In this document: positions 52,580 through 63,021 of the stretch, in pieces | Layout: every line of letters starts with the position of its first letter | How positions within the stretch are numbered: the stretch's first letter is position 1 | NCBI RefSeq assembly: GCF_002127535.1 | Contig: NZ_MUBJ01000011.1 | Coordinates: forward strand, 1 to 64,000 | Length of the DNA stretch: 64,000 nucleotides | Reading direction: 5' to 3' | Origin: Xenorhabdus vietnamensis | GTDB lineage: Bacteria > Pseudomonadota > Gammaproteobacteria > Enterobacterales > Enterobacteriaceae | The notes under the pieces: model-generated | The model's database searches: none | Told to the model about the DNA's origin: nothing | The model's input: only the letters and a program-made list of their open reading frames with translations | Position numbers and translations under genes: made by a program

Positions 52580-54622
52580 ATGACTAATCCGTTACTGACA
52601 CCTTCTGCATTGCCTAAGTTCTCTGCAATTGAACCAAAACATGTCGTGCCTGCTGTGAAAGAGACGTTAGCCAACTACCGTCAAGTAATTGAGAAAATTT
52701 TATCCGGAAACTCCGCCTTTACTTGGGATAATCTGTGCCAACCCATTTCAGAAGAGAAAGATAAACTTTCCCGCGTGTGGTCTCCTGTTGACCATCTGAA
52801 TGCTGTCAAAAATAGTCCAGAGCTTCGTGAGGCCTATGAGCAAAGCCTGACCCAGCGTTCTGAGTTCTATACTTGGCTGGGGCAACACAAAGGGTTATAT
52901 CAAGCATATAAGTCTCTGAAAGAGAGTGACGCTTTCAAGGCTCTTTCCCAGCCACAGCGCAAGGTTGTTGAAGATACTTTGCGTGATTTTGAATTAACTG
53001 GTGTCGGCTTGCCAGAAGAAAAGCAGAAACGTTACGGTGAAATTACTGCCCGTTTATCTGAGCTGGGTGCAAAGTTCGGTAATAATGTGCTGGATGCCAC
53101 CATGGGATGGACCAAGCTGATTACCGATGAGTGCGATCTGGACGGTATGCCTGAAAGTGCCAAGGCCGCCGCCAAAGCCGCTGCTGAAGCCAAGGGGCAG
53201 GAAGGATGGTTGCTGACGCTGAATATGCCCAGTTATCTGCCGGTCATGACCTATGCCGATGATAGTGAACTGCGCGAAGAAATGTATTACGCCTATACAA
53301 CCCGGGCTTCTGACCAAGGACCTGATGCCGGAAAATGGGATAACAGTAAAGTCATGGCGGAAATACTTTCGTTGCGTCATGAACTCGCCCAATTGTTAGG
53401 ATTCAAGAACTATGCTGAAGATTCTCTCGCCACCAAAATGGCCAAAACTCCTCAGCAAGTGCTCGATTTCCTGAACGATCTCGCTAAACGTGCCCGCCAA
53501 CAAGGTAAGGAAGAGTTGGAAGCTCTTGCCGATTTCGCCGAGTCTCACTATTGGGTTGATGAGCTGGAAGCATGGGATCTGCCATATTATAGCGAGAAGC
53601 AAAAACAGCATGACTTCTCCATTGATGATGAGCAGCTCCGCCCTTATTTCCCTGAACAACGCGTACTGGAAGGGCTGTTTGAAGTCATTCGTCGCATTTA
53701 TGGTATCACCGCCAAAGAACGACACGATGTAGATACATGGCATCCTGATGTACGTTTCTTTGATCTGTACGATGACAAGCAAGTATTGCGCGGCAGTTTT
53801 TATTTAGATCTCTATGCACGTGAGCATAAACGCGGTGGTGCGTGGATGAACAGTTATGTCGGCAGAATGCGTCGTTCGTCTGGAGAATTGCAAAATCCTG
53901 TCGCTTATCTGACTTGTAACTTCAATAAGCCAATCGGTGATCAGCCAGCGCTGTTCACGCACAGTGAAGTCACAACGCTGTTCCATGAGTTTGGACATGG
54001 CCTGCACCATATGCTGACTCAGATTGAAGCCCTGGATGTTGCCGGCATTGATGGTGTGCCATGGGATGCAGTCGAGTGCCCAAGCCAGTTTATGGAAAAC
54101 TGGTGCTGGGAACCGGAAGCACTAGCATTTATCTCCGGCCACTATCAAACGAATGAACCACTGCCGCAAGAGATGCTGGATAATATGCTGGCAGCCAAAA
54201 ATTATCAGGCTGCGATGAAAATCCTGCGCCAGCTTGAGTTTGGTCTGTTCGACTTCCGTCTGCATGTGGAATATGACCCAGCTAAAGGGGCACAAATTCT
54301 GGAAACGCTGCGATCAGTGAAGAAACAAGTTTCTGTTGTACCATCACCTGATTGGGGACGCTTCCCGCACTCCTTCAGCCATATCTTTAATGGTGGTTAT
54401 GCAGCGGGTTATTACAGTTATCTATGGGCGGATGTTCTGGCAGCAGATGCTTATTCTCGCTTCTCGGAAGAGGGAATTTTCAATCGCACGACCGGCCAGT
54501 CATTCCTCGACAATATCCTGGCCCGTGGCGGTTCAGAAGATCCAATGACACTGTTTGTCCGTTTCCGTGGCCGTGAACCAAAACTGGATGCAATGCTGAA
54601 AAGCTACGGCATCGGTGGATAA
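52580..54622 (+). CDS. prlC: oligopeptidase A, PrlC
   Basis: 680 residues from ATG 52580, same as E. coli; longer in-frame starts run through the selC-prlC spacer. It is a cytosolic M3 zinc metallopeptidase that degrades cleaved signal peptides and other oligopeptides. The zinc site HEFGHGLHH lies near residue 470. FTHSEVTTLFHE, DAVECPSQFMENW and SFSHIFNGGYAAGYYSYLWADVLAADAYS are family segments. It is followed 6 bp later by rsmJ, as in E. coli. Confidence 0.98.
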   Translation: MTNPLLTPSALPKFSAIEPKHVVPAVKETLANYRQVIEKILSGNSAFTWDNLCQPISEEKDKLSRVWSPVDHLNAVKNSPELREAYEQSLTQRSEFYTWLGQHKGLYQAYKSLKESDAFKALSQPQRKVVEDTLRDFELTGVGLPEEKQKRYGEITARLSELGAKFGNNVLDATMGWTKLITDECDLDGMPESAKAAAKAAAEAKGQEGWLLTLNMPSYLPVMTYADDSELREEMYYAYTTRASDQGPDAGKWDNSKVMAEILSLRHELAQLLGFKNYAEDSLATKMAKTPQQVLDFLNDLAKRARQQGKEELEALADFAESHYWVDELEAWDLPYYSEKQKQHDFSIDDEQLRPYFPEQRVLEGLFEVIRRIYGITAKERHDVDTWHPDVRFFDLYDDKQVLRGSFYLDLYAREHKRGGAWMNSYVGRMRRSSGELQNPVAYLTCNFNKPIGDQPALFTHSEVTTLFHEFGHGLHHMLTQIEALDVAGIDGVPWDAVECPSQFMENWCWEPEALAFISGHYQTNEPLPQEMLDNMLAAKNYQAAMKILRQLEFGLFDFRLHVEYDPAKGAQILETLRSVKKQVSVVPSPDWGRFPHSFSHIFNGGYAAGYYSYLWADVLAADAYSRFSEEGIFNRTTGQSFLDNILARGGSEDPMTLFVRFRGREPKLDAMLKSYGIGG

Positions 54623-54628
54623 TAACCT

Positions 54629-55372
54629 GTGAAGATTTGTTTGATTTGTGAAGAAGGCGCTGATCGCAGCGCCTTATCGCTGTTGGCTGAACGCTGGGAT
54701 CTGATCCACGATGAAGAATCAGTCATGGCTCTGGTATTAACTCCCGAACGGCTGGAACTGCGCAAGCGTGATGAGCCAAAGCTGGGCGGGATTTATGTCG
54801 ATTTTGTTGGCGGAACAATGGCACACCGTCGCCGCTTTGGTGGTGGTCGTGGCGAAGCTGTCGCTAAGGCCATCGGCATCAAGAAAGATTATTTACCGAA
54901 TGTCGTGGATGCCACCGCCGGATTGGGGCGTGATGCTTTTGTACTGGCTTCTATCGGCTGTCACGTCAGCATGTTGGAGCGCCACCCCGTGGTAGCTGCA
55001 TTGTTGGATGATGGCCTACAACGTGGTTATAAGGATGAAGAGATTGGCGACTGGCTGAAAGAGCGTATGACGCTGATCCACGCCTCAAGCATTACGGCAT
55101 TGACAGATATCACACCACCGCCGGATGTGGTTTATCTCGATCCAATGTATCCACACAAGCAAAAAAGCGCACTGGTCAAAAAAGAGATGCGGGTTTTCCA
55201 ATCTCTGGTCGGGGCTGATGAGGATGCAGACAATTTGCTTGAACCTGCTCTGGCGCTGGCGAAACGTCGGGTTGTCGTGAAACGGCCTGATTATGCAGAG
55301 CCGTTGGCAGGGGTTAAAGCATCCGCTGCAATTACCACCAAAAACCATCGGTTTGATATTTATCCTTGCTGA
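54629..55372 (+). CDS. rsmJ: 16S rRNA (guanine1516-N2)-methyltransferase RsmJ
   Basis: 247 residues (E. coli 250), GTG start at 54629, 6 bp after prlC, so co-transcribed. It uses S-adenosylmethionine to methylate G1516 in 16S rRNA. The SAM-binding motif [16 protein letters not shown] and the catalytic-region motif [15 protein letters not shown] are clear, and [26 protein letters not shown] is near-identical to E. coli. Complete. Confidence 0.97.
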   Translation: MKICLICEEGADRSALSLLAERWDLIHDEESVMALVLTPERLELRKRDEPKLGGIYVDFVGGTMAHRRRFGGGRGEAVAKAIGIKKDYLPNVVDATAGLGRDAFVLASIGCHVSMLERHPVVAALLDDGLQRGYKDEEIGDWLKERMTLIHASSITALTDITPPPDVVYLDPMYPHKQKSALVKKEMRVFQSLVGADEDADNLLEPALALAKRRVVVKRPDYAEPLAGVKASAAITTKNHRFDIYPC

Positions 55373-55397
55373 TCACATATCAGGAAAGCCTGCCTTA

Positions 55398-55510
55398 TGA
55401 AGTGAACTCCTTATATTGGACACTTTATATGGCGGTTATACGGTCTGAACCCGATATTGTACCGGGCTCAGGTCGTTTAACTTAATTTTTCATCATAATA
55501 TTCTATTGTC
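55398..55510 (-). mobile_element. IS3-family remnant (end of OrfB plus terminal repeat)
   Basis: On the minus strand the sequence reads EYYDEKLS, then after a frame change LNDLSPVQYRVQTV and a stop. This matches the C-terminus of IS3-group transposases (KLKGLSPVQYRTQ). Beyond the stop, AAGTGTCCAATATAAGGAGT resembles an IS3/IS150-type terminal inverted repeat. Only about 110 bp survives between rsmJ and gdhA. Confidence 0.7.
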
Positions 55511-55536
55511 GAGGAAATTACCTTTACGTAACCAAT

Positions 55537-56880
55537 CTACACAATGCCCTGTGACAACATCGCATCTGCCACTTTGACAAAACCAGCGATATTAGCGCCC
55601 TGTACATAATTGATCTGTTTCCCTTCTCCACCATATTCTACGCAAGCGTGATGGATATCGAGCATGATGTGGTGTAAGCGAATATCCACTTTCTCTGCCT
55701 TCCAACTCAGGCGCGCTGCGTTCTGTGCCATCTCCAGCCCTGAAGTTGCCACTCCGCCCGCATTGGCAGCTTTACCCGGTGCAAACAAAACGCCTGCTTC
55801 ACGGAAAGCATCAGTAGCCGCAATCGTTGCTGGCATGTTGGCTCCTTCCGCAACCGCTTTCACACCATTTTTAATCAACGTCTTCGCCGCTTCCAAATCC
55901 AGCTCGTTCTGAGTCGCACAAGGCAGGGCTATATCCACAGGAATGGCCCACGGATCTTGCCCCTTAAGGAAAGTCAGCCTGCGCTCTTTGGCATACTCTT
56001 CCACACGACCGTAACGCTGATTTTTAATCTCTTCAAGGTGAGCCAGTTTCTCCGGCGTAAAACCTTCTTCATCCAAAACTGTACCGCCAGAATCCGATGC
56101 AGTAACAACTTTTGCCCCCAGTTCCATACATTTTTCAATGGAATATTGAGCGACATTCCCTGCCCCAGACACAGACACCCGCATACCTTCAATCCCCATG
56201 CCATGACGTTTAAGCATTTCATGGGTGAAATAAACCAGCCCATAGCCGGTAGCTTCGGGGCGGATCAGGCTGCCACCAAAAGAAAGACCTTTGCCCGTAA
56301 AAACGCACGCCGTATTGTTGGACAATTTTTTCATCATGCCCGCCATAAAACCGACTTCACGTCCACCCACGCCAATATCCCCGGCAGGCACATCAGTATC
56401 AGGCCCCAAATGACGGTAAAGTTCTGTCATCAATGCCTGACAGAATCGCATGATTTCTCCGTGGCTTTTCCCTTTGGGATCGAAATCAGAGCCTCCTTTT
56501 CCACCTCCCATTGGCAGTGTTGTCAACGCGTTCTTCAATGTCTGCTCAAAACCCAAAAATTTCAGGATAGAAAGGTTAACAGAAGGGTGGAAACGCATCC
56601 CTCCTTTAAATGGCCCAATGGCAGAACTGAACTGCACTCGCCACGCACGGTTTACCTGCACTTTGCCTTGATCATCAACCCAGCAGACACGGAATTGAAT
56701 GACTCTTTCCGGCTCTACCAGACGCTCCAATAATCCTTGCTCACGATATTTCGGATTTTGTTCAAGAAAAGGCCAAAGAGAGGTCAACACTTCTCGTACT
56801 GCCTGTAAGTATTCTGGTTGATGTGGATTATGGTACTGAATCGAATCAAGAAATGAGACTAAAGATGATGAAACATTCAT
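55537..56880 (-). CDS. gdhA: NADP-specific glutamate dehydrogenase GdhA
   Basis: 447 residues, same as E. coli. It makes glutamate from 2-oxoglutarate, ammonium and NADPH. The active-site lysine region is LPMGGGKGGSDFDPKGKS, and the catalytic aspartate is in DVPAGDIGVGGREVG. NADP binding is in SVSGAGNVAQYSIEK. It is monocistronic on the minus strand, divergent from nothing nearby. An IS3 fragment sits just downstream of the stop. Well conserved and intact. Confidence 0.98.
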   Translation of the reverse strand: MNVSSSLVSFLDSIQYHNPHQPEYLQAVREVLTSLWPFLEQNPKYREQGLLERLVEPERVIQFRVCWVDDQGKVQVNRAWRVQFSSAIGPFKGGMRFHPSVNLSILKFLGFEQTLKNALTTLPMGGGKGGSDFDPKGKSHGEIMRFCQALMTELYRHLGPDTDVPAGDIGVGGREVGFMAGMMKKLSNNTACVFTGKGLSFGGSLIRPEATGYGLVYFTHEMLKRHGMGIEGMRVSVSGAGNVAQYSIEKCMELGAKVVTASDSGGTVLDEEGFTPEKLAHLEEIKNQRYGRVEEYAKERRLTFLKGQDPWAIPVDIALPCATQNELDLEAAKTLIKNGVKAVAEGANMPATIAATDAFREAGVLFAPGKAANAGGVATSGLEMAQNAARLSWKAEKVDIRLHHIMLDIHHACVEYGGEGKQINYVQGANIAGFVKVADAMLSQGIV

Positions 56881-57085
56881 GTAGAGCTTCCTTTATTGTC
56901 ATGCAGAAGTGATGACTCCCAGCCATTTTCCATATTATTTTTTTGTCGAAAATGCGAGGTAAGTACGGTTTGCTTTCTGAATATAGCACTGTTTTATGCT
57001 TAAATTTCAACAACTATTTTTTGTAATATTTCCTAAAAATATCTTTGACAATTTCTAAAGCAGTTTCATCATCTTTTCTGGAGAC

Positions 57086-57116
57086 AAAAAAATCGCCTGC
57101 ATAAGCAGGCGATTTT
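57086..57116 (-). terminator. intrinsic terminator after uspA
   Basis: Read on the minus strand: stem AATCGCCTGC / GCAGGCGATT with a TTAT loop followed by a run of T, 25 bp past the uspA stop. Confidence 0.85.
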
Positions 57117-57140
57117 ACAGAATAAAATATCAGCCGAAGA

Positions 57141-57572
57141 TTATTCTTCGTCACGCAAAGGTACAATTAACATATCAACATGAACGGTATTAATAAGCTG
57201 GCGAGCCGAAGACATCAACTTGCTCCAAAAATCCTGATGGTGGCCACATACAACCAAATCCATATCGTATTGTTTGATAGCATCAACAAGAACCTGCCCT
57301 AAATCACCACTACCACTCAAAGTTTCTTGAACGGGGTAGCCTGCGCTGGCAGATAATTCTTTCAAAGAATTACGAGTTTCATCCGCGATACGCTCCTGCA
57401 TATCGCCAAGATTTACATCAATAAGGCCGGTATAAAGATCAGAGTAGTTAACATCAACATGGATCAGGGAAACTTTGGCATTGTACGGTTTCGCCATTGA
57501 TACAGCTTTCTCCACCAAGATCTGACTTTCTGGAGATAAATCAACAGCAACAAGAATATGCTTATAAGCCAT
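57141..57572 (-). CDS. uspA: universal stress protein A
   Basis: 143 residues from ATG 57572 (E. coli 144). Cytosolic dimer induced in stationary phase and by many stresses. [40 protein letters not shown] and the C-terminal [35 protein letters not shown] are nearly identical to E. coli. UspA lacks the ATP-binding G-2x-G-9x-G motif of other family members, as here. AAGGAG lies upstream. Divergent from uspB across 365 bp, as in E. coli. Confidence 0.98.
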   Translation of the reverse strand: MAYKHILVAVDLSPESQILVEKAVSMAKPYNAKVSLIHVDVNYSDLYTGLIDVNLGDMQERIADETRNSLKELSASAGYPVQETLSGSGDLGQVLVDAIKQYDMDLVVCGHHQDFWSKLMSSARQLINTVHVDMLIVPLRDEE

Positions 57573-57937
57573 AAGAACTCCTTCCATAACGTCGATTAAA
57601 TGGATTGGCAACATTAAACGCCATGATTCGATGTTTATACTATAACTGTTCAATGTATATTTTGAGTGTCGTTTTGATCACAACTTATTGTTTTACTTTC
57701 TTTACTACCTGAAAACATAGAATAGTTCCAAGAAAAACAACATCACTGGCAACTTACCCACAATAACTGATTATAGACCTAACCGATTTCCAGTTGCAGC
57801 CCTACTATAAACACCTAAAACGCTATATTTTTCACTAAAATTTAATATAGTTATTATTCAAATTACAATTTTTTACTATTGGTTTTTTCTTTATTAGAAA
57901 TTAGCCGCTTTTGCTGACTCAATCAGAAGGGGGAAAT
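57573..57937. promoter_or_regulatory. uspA-uspB divergent control region
   Basis: 365 bp, AT-rich, without a gene. It must carry the uspA promoter and the uspB promoter, which is RpoS-dependent in E. coli. No specific operator was recognised. Confidence 0.5.
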
Positions 57938-58267
57938 ATGTTCAGTGCCATCGCACTATTTTGGGCTGCTTGCCTTATCTGCATTATTAACATACTTCGC
58001 TATTTTTCTTCGCTCCGTGTACTGTTGTCAATTTTGCGCGAATCAGATCCAATGCTGTACCAATCCGTTGATGGGAATGGTTTTTTTAAAGCTAATGGTC
58101 AGTTCAATAAACAGATTCGGCTGGTGCGCTATATCAATTCACAAAGTTATATCAACCATCACGACCCTGATGTCGTCTTATTGTGCGAAAGAATGAGGAA
58201 ACAATTTATATTGACGGAAATACTGTGTGGCGTTGTTCTGCTATGCCTGATAGCAATTATGATTTAA
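57938..58267 (+). CDS. uspB: universal stress protein B
   Basis: 109 residues from ATG 57938 behind AGGGGGAAAT (E. coli 111). It is a small inner-membrane protein with one span at each end ([17 protein letters not shown] and [15 protein letters not shown]) and a basic central loop. [30 protein letters not shown] is a strong match. It gives ethanol resistance in stationary phase in E. coli. Ends at a bidirectional terminator shared with pitA. Confidence 0.95.
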   Translation: MFSAIALFWAACLICIINILRYFSSLRVLLSILRESDPMLYQSVDGNGFFKANGQFNKQIRLVRYINSQSYINHHDPDVVLLCERMRKQFILTEILCGVVLLCLIAIMI

Positions 58268-58313
58268 CGTAAATTTGAGATATGAATGTGAACAAAAAAC
58301 AAGTGATAATGAC

Positions 58314-58354
58314 AAAGGGTTGGCTTGCAACAACAAGCAGCCAACCCTTTTTCT
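58314..58354. terminator. bidirectional terminator between uspB and pitA
   Basis: Stem AAAGGGTTGGCT / AGCCAACCCTTT with a 13-base loop followed by TTTCT. On the other strand the stem is preceded by A and followed by TTTGTC, so it serves the convergent pitA too. Confidence 0.85.
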
Positions 58355-58363
58355 AAAACATGG

Positions 58364-59854
58364 TTAGATCAGTTTCAAGGCGATCCAATACAGTAAGCCT
58401 GACAATCCAATGGAAATCGGCAGCGTCAGAACCCACGCCAGCATGATATTTTTGATAGTCTTGCTTTGCACTCCACCACCATCAACCAACATCGTCCCCG
58501 CAACCGCAGAAGAGAGCACTTGCGTTGTGGATACTGGCATACCAGTATAACTGGCAACACCAATAGAAACCGCAGCTGTAACCTGAGCAGAAACACCTTG
58601 GGCATAAGTCATGCCTTTTTTGCCAATCTTCTCACCGATAGTCACAGCAACCCGTTTCCAACCAACCATTGTGCCCAAAGACAGAGCAAGAGCCACTGCA
58701 ATAATGATCCACATCGGCGCATATTCCACAGTCTTCAATATATCTTTGCGGTAATCGTTCAGGAAACGTGCGTCTTTAGGTTTAGTTTCTGGCAGCCTGG
58801 CCACATCGCTTGCTGTATCAGCAATACACATTAGCATACGGCGCATTTTGCTACGTTGATCTGGGGTCAATTCGTTGAAATTCTGGACATTCGTCAGCAT
58901 GTTTTCAGCGGTGTTCAGCATCACTAATGCACGTGAATTATCGCAATGGAGTGTCATATCCAGTTGATCTCCAACAGAAGAAGCAACCGAGTTCAGTTCA
59001 ATCGCATGAGCCAACTCTGGAGCATGCTGCTCGTAATGCGTCCGCAAGTTGACAACAGCATCACGCGTGCGAGTGATGTCATAAGAGGCGGAATTCATAT
59101 TGAGGACAAAGCCCGCAGGTGCAACGCCAATCAGCACCAGCATGATCAAGCCAATACCTTTCTGACCATCGTTCGCTCCGTGGGAGAAACTCACACCGAC
59201 AGCAGAGAGAATCAGGGCAGTACGTGTCCAGAATGGAGGTTTACGTTTACCATCCTGTTTTTCACGTTCGGCAGGCGTCATATGGATACGGCGACGTTTT
59301 TTCGTACCACTCCAATAACGGCGTAGCAAAAATACCATCGCTCCAGCAATCAGCAAACCAACCAGAGGAGACAGGATCAAGGACATGAAAATCTGTATCA
59401 TCTTCGGAATATTCAACGCATCCACTACCGACGAACTGGTTACTATCGCATTGGTTAAACCGATACCGATAATAGAGCCAATCAACGTATGGGAACTAGA
59501 TGCAGGAATACCGAAATACCATGTACCCAAATTCCAGATAATCGCCGCCAGTAGCATGGAAAAAACCATAGCTAAACCGTGAGCCGAGCTGACATTTAGC
59601 AGAAGATCCGTAGGCAGTAGATGCACAATCGCATAAGCGACACTTAATCCACCAAGGAGAACACCCAAAAAGTTAAAAACCCCTGCCATAACAACGGCAA
59701 GCTGCGAACGCATCGCACGGGTATAAATAACAGTTGCTACTGCGTTTGCGGTATCATGAAACCCATTGATGGCTTCATAGAAAAGCACAAACAACAGAGC
59801 AAGCACTAACATAAGGCTGGTATAAAAATCCAAGCCAGTAAACAGATGTAGCAT
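58364..59854 (-). CDS. pitA: low-affinity inorganic phosphate transporter PitA
   Basis: 496 residues from ATG 59854 (E. coli 499); a further upstream start would add 34 unconserved residues. It is an inner-membrane proton-coupled symporter of metal-phosphate, also the route for zinc and tellurite entry in E. coli. The two PiT repeats are visible: [19 protein letters not shown] near the N-terminus and [18 protein letters not shown] in the middle, with [15 protein letters not shown] near the end. A long hydrophilic loop sits between about 285 and 400. Conserved neighbours as in E. coli. Confidence 0.97.
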   Translation of the reverse strand: MLHLFTGLDFYTSLMLVLALLFVLFYEAINGFHDTANAVATVIYTRAMRSQLAVVMAGVFNFLGVLLGGLSVAYAIVHLLPTDLLLNVSSAHGLAMVFSMLLAAIIWNLGTWYFGIPASSSHTLIGSIIGIGLTNAIVTSSSVVDALNIPKMIQIFMSLILSPLVGLLIAGAMVFLLRRYWSGTKKRRRIHMTPAEREKQDGKRKPPFWTRTALILSAVGVSFSHGANDGQKGIGLIMLVLIGVAPAGFVLNMNSASYDITRTRDAVVNLRTHYEQHAPELAHAIELNSVASSVGDQLDMTLHCDNSRALVMLNTAENMLTNVQNFNELTPDQRSKMRRMLMCIADTASDVARLPETKPKDARFLNDYRKDILKTVEYAPMWIIIAVALALSLGTMVGWKRVAVTIGEKIGKKGMTYAQGVSAQVTAAVSIGVASYTGMPVSTTQVLSSAVAGTMLVDGGGVQSKTIKNIMLAWVLTLPISIGLSGLLYWIALKLI

Positions 59855-60152
59855 AAACGTTAAGCCAGTTAGTAGGACATGAACGCGCGCATTATCAGTG
59901 ACAAACGTTAGCGGGAAAAGAGAAATATGACCTTTTTTTGATTTAATAACGATCAATCGGCATGGAAACCCTTTAATTTATCATATATATCAAATAGTTA
60001 CTTAATTTTAATATTTTAATGTTTTTTTGATAAAAAATGACTTTTTGCCGTAAAAAGTTAAACCAAATGCATATTTTTCTCTATGGTTCGTGAACATAGC
60101 CCTCACAATGCAGTAATTTCCTACAAATAACTCGGTCAAAAGAGACAGATGA

Positions 60153-61352
60153 ATGGAAAAATTTGATGTAGTTGTTATTGGTGCTGGCGCTGCTGGCTTA
60201 TTCTGTGCTGCACAGGCAGGACAAGCCGGATTAAACGTTCTGGTACTGGATAACGGCAAAAAAGCAGGCCGTAAAATTTTGATGTCCGGCGGAGGGCGCT
60301 GTAATTTTACCAATATGTATACCGAGCCAGCGGCATTCCTTTCTGCCAATCCCCATTTTTGTAAGTCAGCACTTGCTCGCTATACCCAGTGGGATTTTAT
60401 TGATCTTATACAACGCCATGGCATTCCTTATCACGAAAAAACATTGGGGCAACTTTTCTGTGATGACTCAGCCCAACAAATTATAGACCTACTTTTGAAA
60501 GAGTGCGAAAAAGGGCAAATCACTATTCGATTGCGCAATGAAGTCACTCATATCGAAAAGAAAGAGCAGGGTTTTGTTATTGCAGCAGCAGGAAAAGAAG
60601 TAAGTGCGCACTCACTTGTTGTGGCATCCGGTGGATTGTCCATGCCCGGATTGGGAGCCTCTCCTTTGGGTTACCGTATCGCAGAGCAATTTGGACTCAA
60701 TATCCTGCCTACGCGTGCAGCATTAGTTCCCTTTACCCTACATAAACCGCTATTGGATCAACTTCAAACTCTCTCCGGTGTCGCAGTTCCTTCCGTTGTA
60801 ACTGCAAAAGATGGCACAGTATTCAGGGAAAATATTTTGTTCACCCATCGTGGTCTTTCCGGCCCCGCTATTTTGCAGATTTCCAGCTATTGGCAGCCTG
60901 GTGAGTATGTGAGTATTAACTTACTTCCTGATACGGATTTGGAAAGTTTTCTGGTTAAAGAGCAGGAATCTCATCCCAATCAGAGTTTGAAAAATACCCT
61001 GTCTAAATTACTGCCCAAACGTTTGGTCGAGTGTTTGCAGTCTCTTGGACAACTGCCGGAACTGTCTCTGAAACAACTTAATTCCGCACAGAAAAAAGAG
61101 CTGCTCACCACCCTGCAATACTGGCAGGTACAACCGAATGGTACGGAAGGCTATCGCACGGCGGAAGTCACTCTTGGCGGAGTGGATACTAATGAGTTGT
61201 CATCAAAAACGATGGAATCTCATAAAGTGAAAGGGTTGTACTTTATTGGAGAAGTAGTCGATGTGACCGGCTGGCTTGGCGGGTATAACTTCCAGTGGGC
61301 GTGGAGCTCGGCGTGGGCTTGTGCGCAGGCATTGGTTGTTGTTCCGAGATAA
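60153..61352 (+). CDS. yhiN: HI0933-like flavoprotein YhiN
   Basis: 399 residues (E. coli 400). It is an NAD(P)/FAD-dependent oxidoreductase family member of unknown substrate. The FAD motif VIGAGAAGLFCAAQAGQAG starts at residue 9. KAGRKILMSGGGRCNFTNM and LFTHRGLSGPAILQISSYW are the family signatures, and GEVVDVTGWLGGYNFQWAWSSAW closes the FAD site. It lies next to pitA, as in E. coli, in the opposite orientation. Function not established. Confidence 0.96.
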   Translation: MEKFDVVVIGAGAAGLFCAAQAGQAGLNVLVLDNGKKAGRKILMSGGGRCNFTNMYTEPAAFLSANPHFCKSALARYTQWDFIDLIQRHGIPYHEKTLGQLFCDDSAQQIIDLLLKECEKGQITIRLRNEVTHIEKKEQGFVIAAAGKEVSAHSLVVASGGLSMPGLGASPLGYRIAEQFGLNILPTRAALVPFTLHKPLLDQLQTLSGVAVPSVVTAKDGTVFRENILFTHRGLSGPAILQISSYWQPGEYVSINLLPDTDLESFLVKEQESHPNQSLKNTLSKLLPKRLVECLQSLGQLPELSLKQLNSAQKKELLTTLQYWQVQPNGTEGYRTAEVTLGGVDTNELSSKTMESHKVKGLYFIGEVVDVTGWLGGYNFQWAWSSAWACAQALVVVPR

Positions 61353-61554
61353 TAAAGTTTATACATTAGCTTATACTTTGCTTTATCAACACTGATAGAG
61401 TGAAGTATCGCTAGGGCAACTGGGAAATATCAAAGTGCAAGCGGTGCAAATAAGGGTAATCTAACAGTGCATTACGATGTGATCTGATGGCTTACCACAT
61501 TGTTTCTGAACATTTATCGTGGAGCAGCAAACCCACCATCCTTCTGGAGTTAAT

Positions 61555-62184
61555 ATGTTGTCTGACTATTGGGGAGAATTTTTAGGACTGGCGGTGATTC
61601 ATTTTCTGGCTGTGGTAGCTCCAGGTCCTGATTTTGCGGTAACTATACGGCAGAGTGTAAAATTTGGCCGTTGGGCTGGAATATGTACGGCAGTAGGTAT
61701 TGGAGCAGGAATATCAATACATGTCATTTATACACTGGTGGGAATTAGTGCATTAATGCATGCCACCCCGTGGTTGATGGAAGCTGCAAAACTAGTTGGT
61801 GCAATTTATATCATATGGCTTGGGATCAAATTTATCAGGAGTAAGCCTGCCAATCTGGATGCCTTAGAGAATGAAGAAATTATTCAGACCTCACAAAGTC
61901 GATGGAAAGCATTTCTGATAGGATTTATGACAAATGCCCTTAACCCTAAGGCGACATTGTTCTTTTTGGCAGTTTTCACAACCGTAGTAAGTAGCAGTAC
62001 ACCTACACTGATACAAGTCTTTTATGGCATGTGGATGTGTATGGTCAATGCGGTATGGTTTGTGTTAGTCAGTATTATTTTTTCAAATATATTGATTCGT
62101 AATAAATTCATGCAGAAAGGGTATTGGTTTGAACGGGTAATGGGAGTCGTGCTAATTGGATTTGCTGCTCGGTTGTTATTTTAA
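61555..62184 (+). CDS. LysE/RhtB-family exporter
   Basis: 209 residues from ATG 61555 behind TGGAG; an earlier GTG-type start is less supported. Six spans are apparent. The family signature PGPDFAVTIRQSVKFGRWAGICTAVGIGAGISIHVIYTLVG is near residues 23-65, and GFMTNALNPKATLFFLAVFTT near 130-150. Such proteins export amino acids or related metabolites with proton coupling. Substrate unknown; RhtC-like is possible. The gene has a promoter of its own, in the 200-bp gap after yhiN. Confidence 0.9.
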   Translation: MLSDYWGEFLGLAVIHFLAVVAPGPDFAVTIRQSVKFGRWAGICTAVGIGAGISIHVIYTLVGISALMHATPWLMEAAKLVGAIYIIWLGIKFIRSKPANLDALENEEIIQTSQSRWKAFLIGFMTNALNPKATLFFLAVFTTVVSSSTPTLIQVFYGMWMCMVNAVWFVLVSIIFSNILIRNKFMQKGYWFERVMGVVLIGFAARLLF

Positions 62185-63021
62185 GGTGGCCGTTTAAGCG
62201 GTCACTAAATTCAATAATAAAGATGAGCATTGATAGCAGCCAGTATTATCATTGGTTCGTCCATACCCTTATCAAAAATAATTCCCGGTTTTTCCTGATA
62301 TTATACTTATATAAAGATAAAGAGTAGGCGATAAAATTTCTGATTGCTTAAGGTGTGGAACTTATCATGGATCATATACTGGCTCTATATGATGACAGTA
62401 TAAACCATCACTGTATCTAGTTGCTTTAGTGTCACCATTCCTTAAGCTATTCTGCTTTTCTTCCCTCTTCTCTCCTCTCACATATCAAAATTCAGTAAAT
62501 AGCAGGCTTAAATAACTTACTGATCAGAACCTTATCCAAAAAATCTCAAATTTAGATACCATCCCCGGACATAACCACACCTTTAATACGCGTAAAATGC
62601 CACTAATGCGTCAAAAGAAAATTCAACCAACAATCACGTAATAATAATTAATAAAACAAGTATATTAAATAATGATTGCATTAAACGCCAAAACAACACA
62701 AAACATTAGAAAAACAGATTGATTGTTACCGTTTGGTTTGGAATAATGCGCCCCGCAAACATAGGACTGACATTAACTATAAAAATGGCAAAAAACACCC
62801 ATTATTAACCATAAAATTGCTGTTTTACCACAAAACAGACTTATATACTGTCAGAAACCAACGCATCATCCTCCAACAACGCCCAAAGATTTAATTAAAA
62901 TAGGCGATTTTATTCATTACGTTAGTTAATCACTAAAGCCTATCAAAAATTATTACGTTCAATAGAAGAATAATTAATTAATTTTTTTAATTAACAAATC
63001 CTTTGTAGCTGTTAATGAAGA
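62185..63021. promoter_or_regulatory. long leader upstream of the LuxE-type gene
   Basis: 837 bp with no gene on either strand. It is AT-rich with several short direct and inverted motifs, such as AACCATAAAATT and GCAAACATAGG. Such a long leader suggests complex regulation of the following gene. Confidence 0.5.

Noticed and set aside
55957-56733. 258-codon plus-strand frame opposite gdhA
   Set aside because: Antisense to an intact, conserved gdhA; composition is not protein-like.
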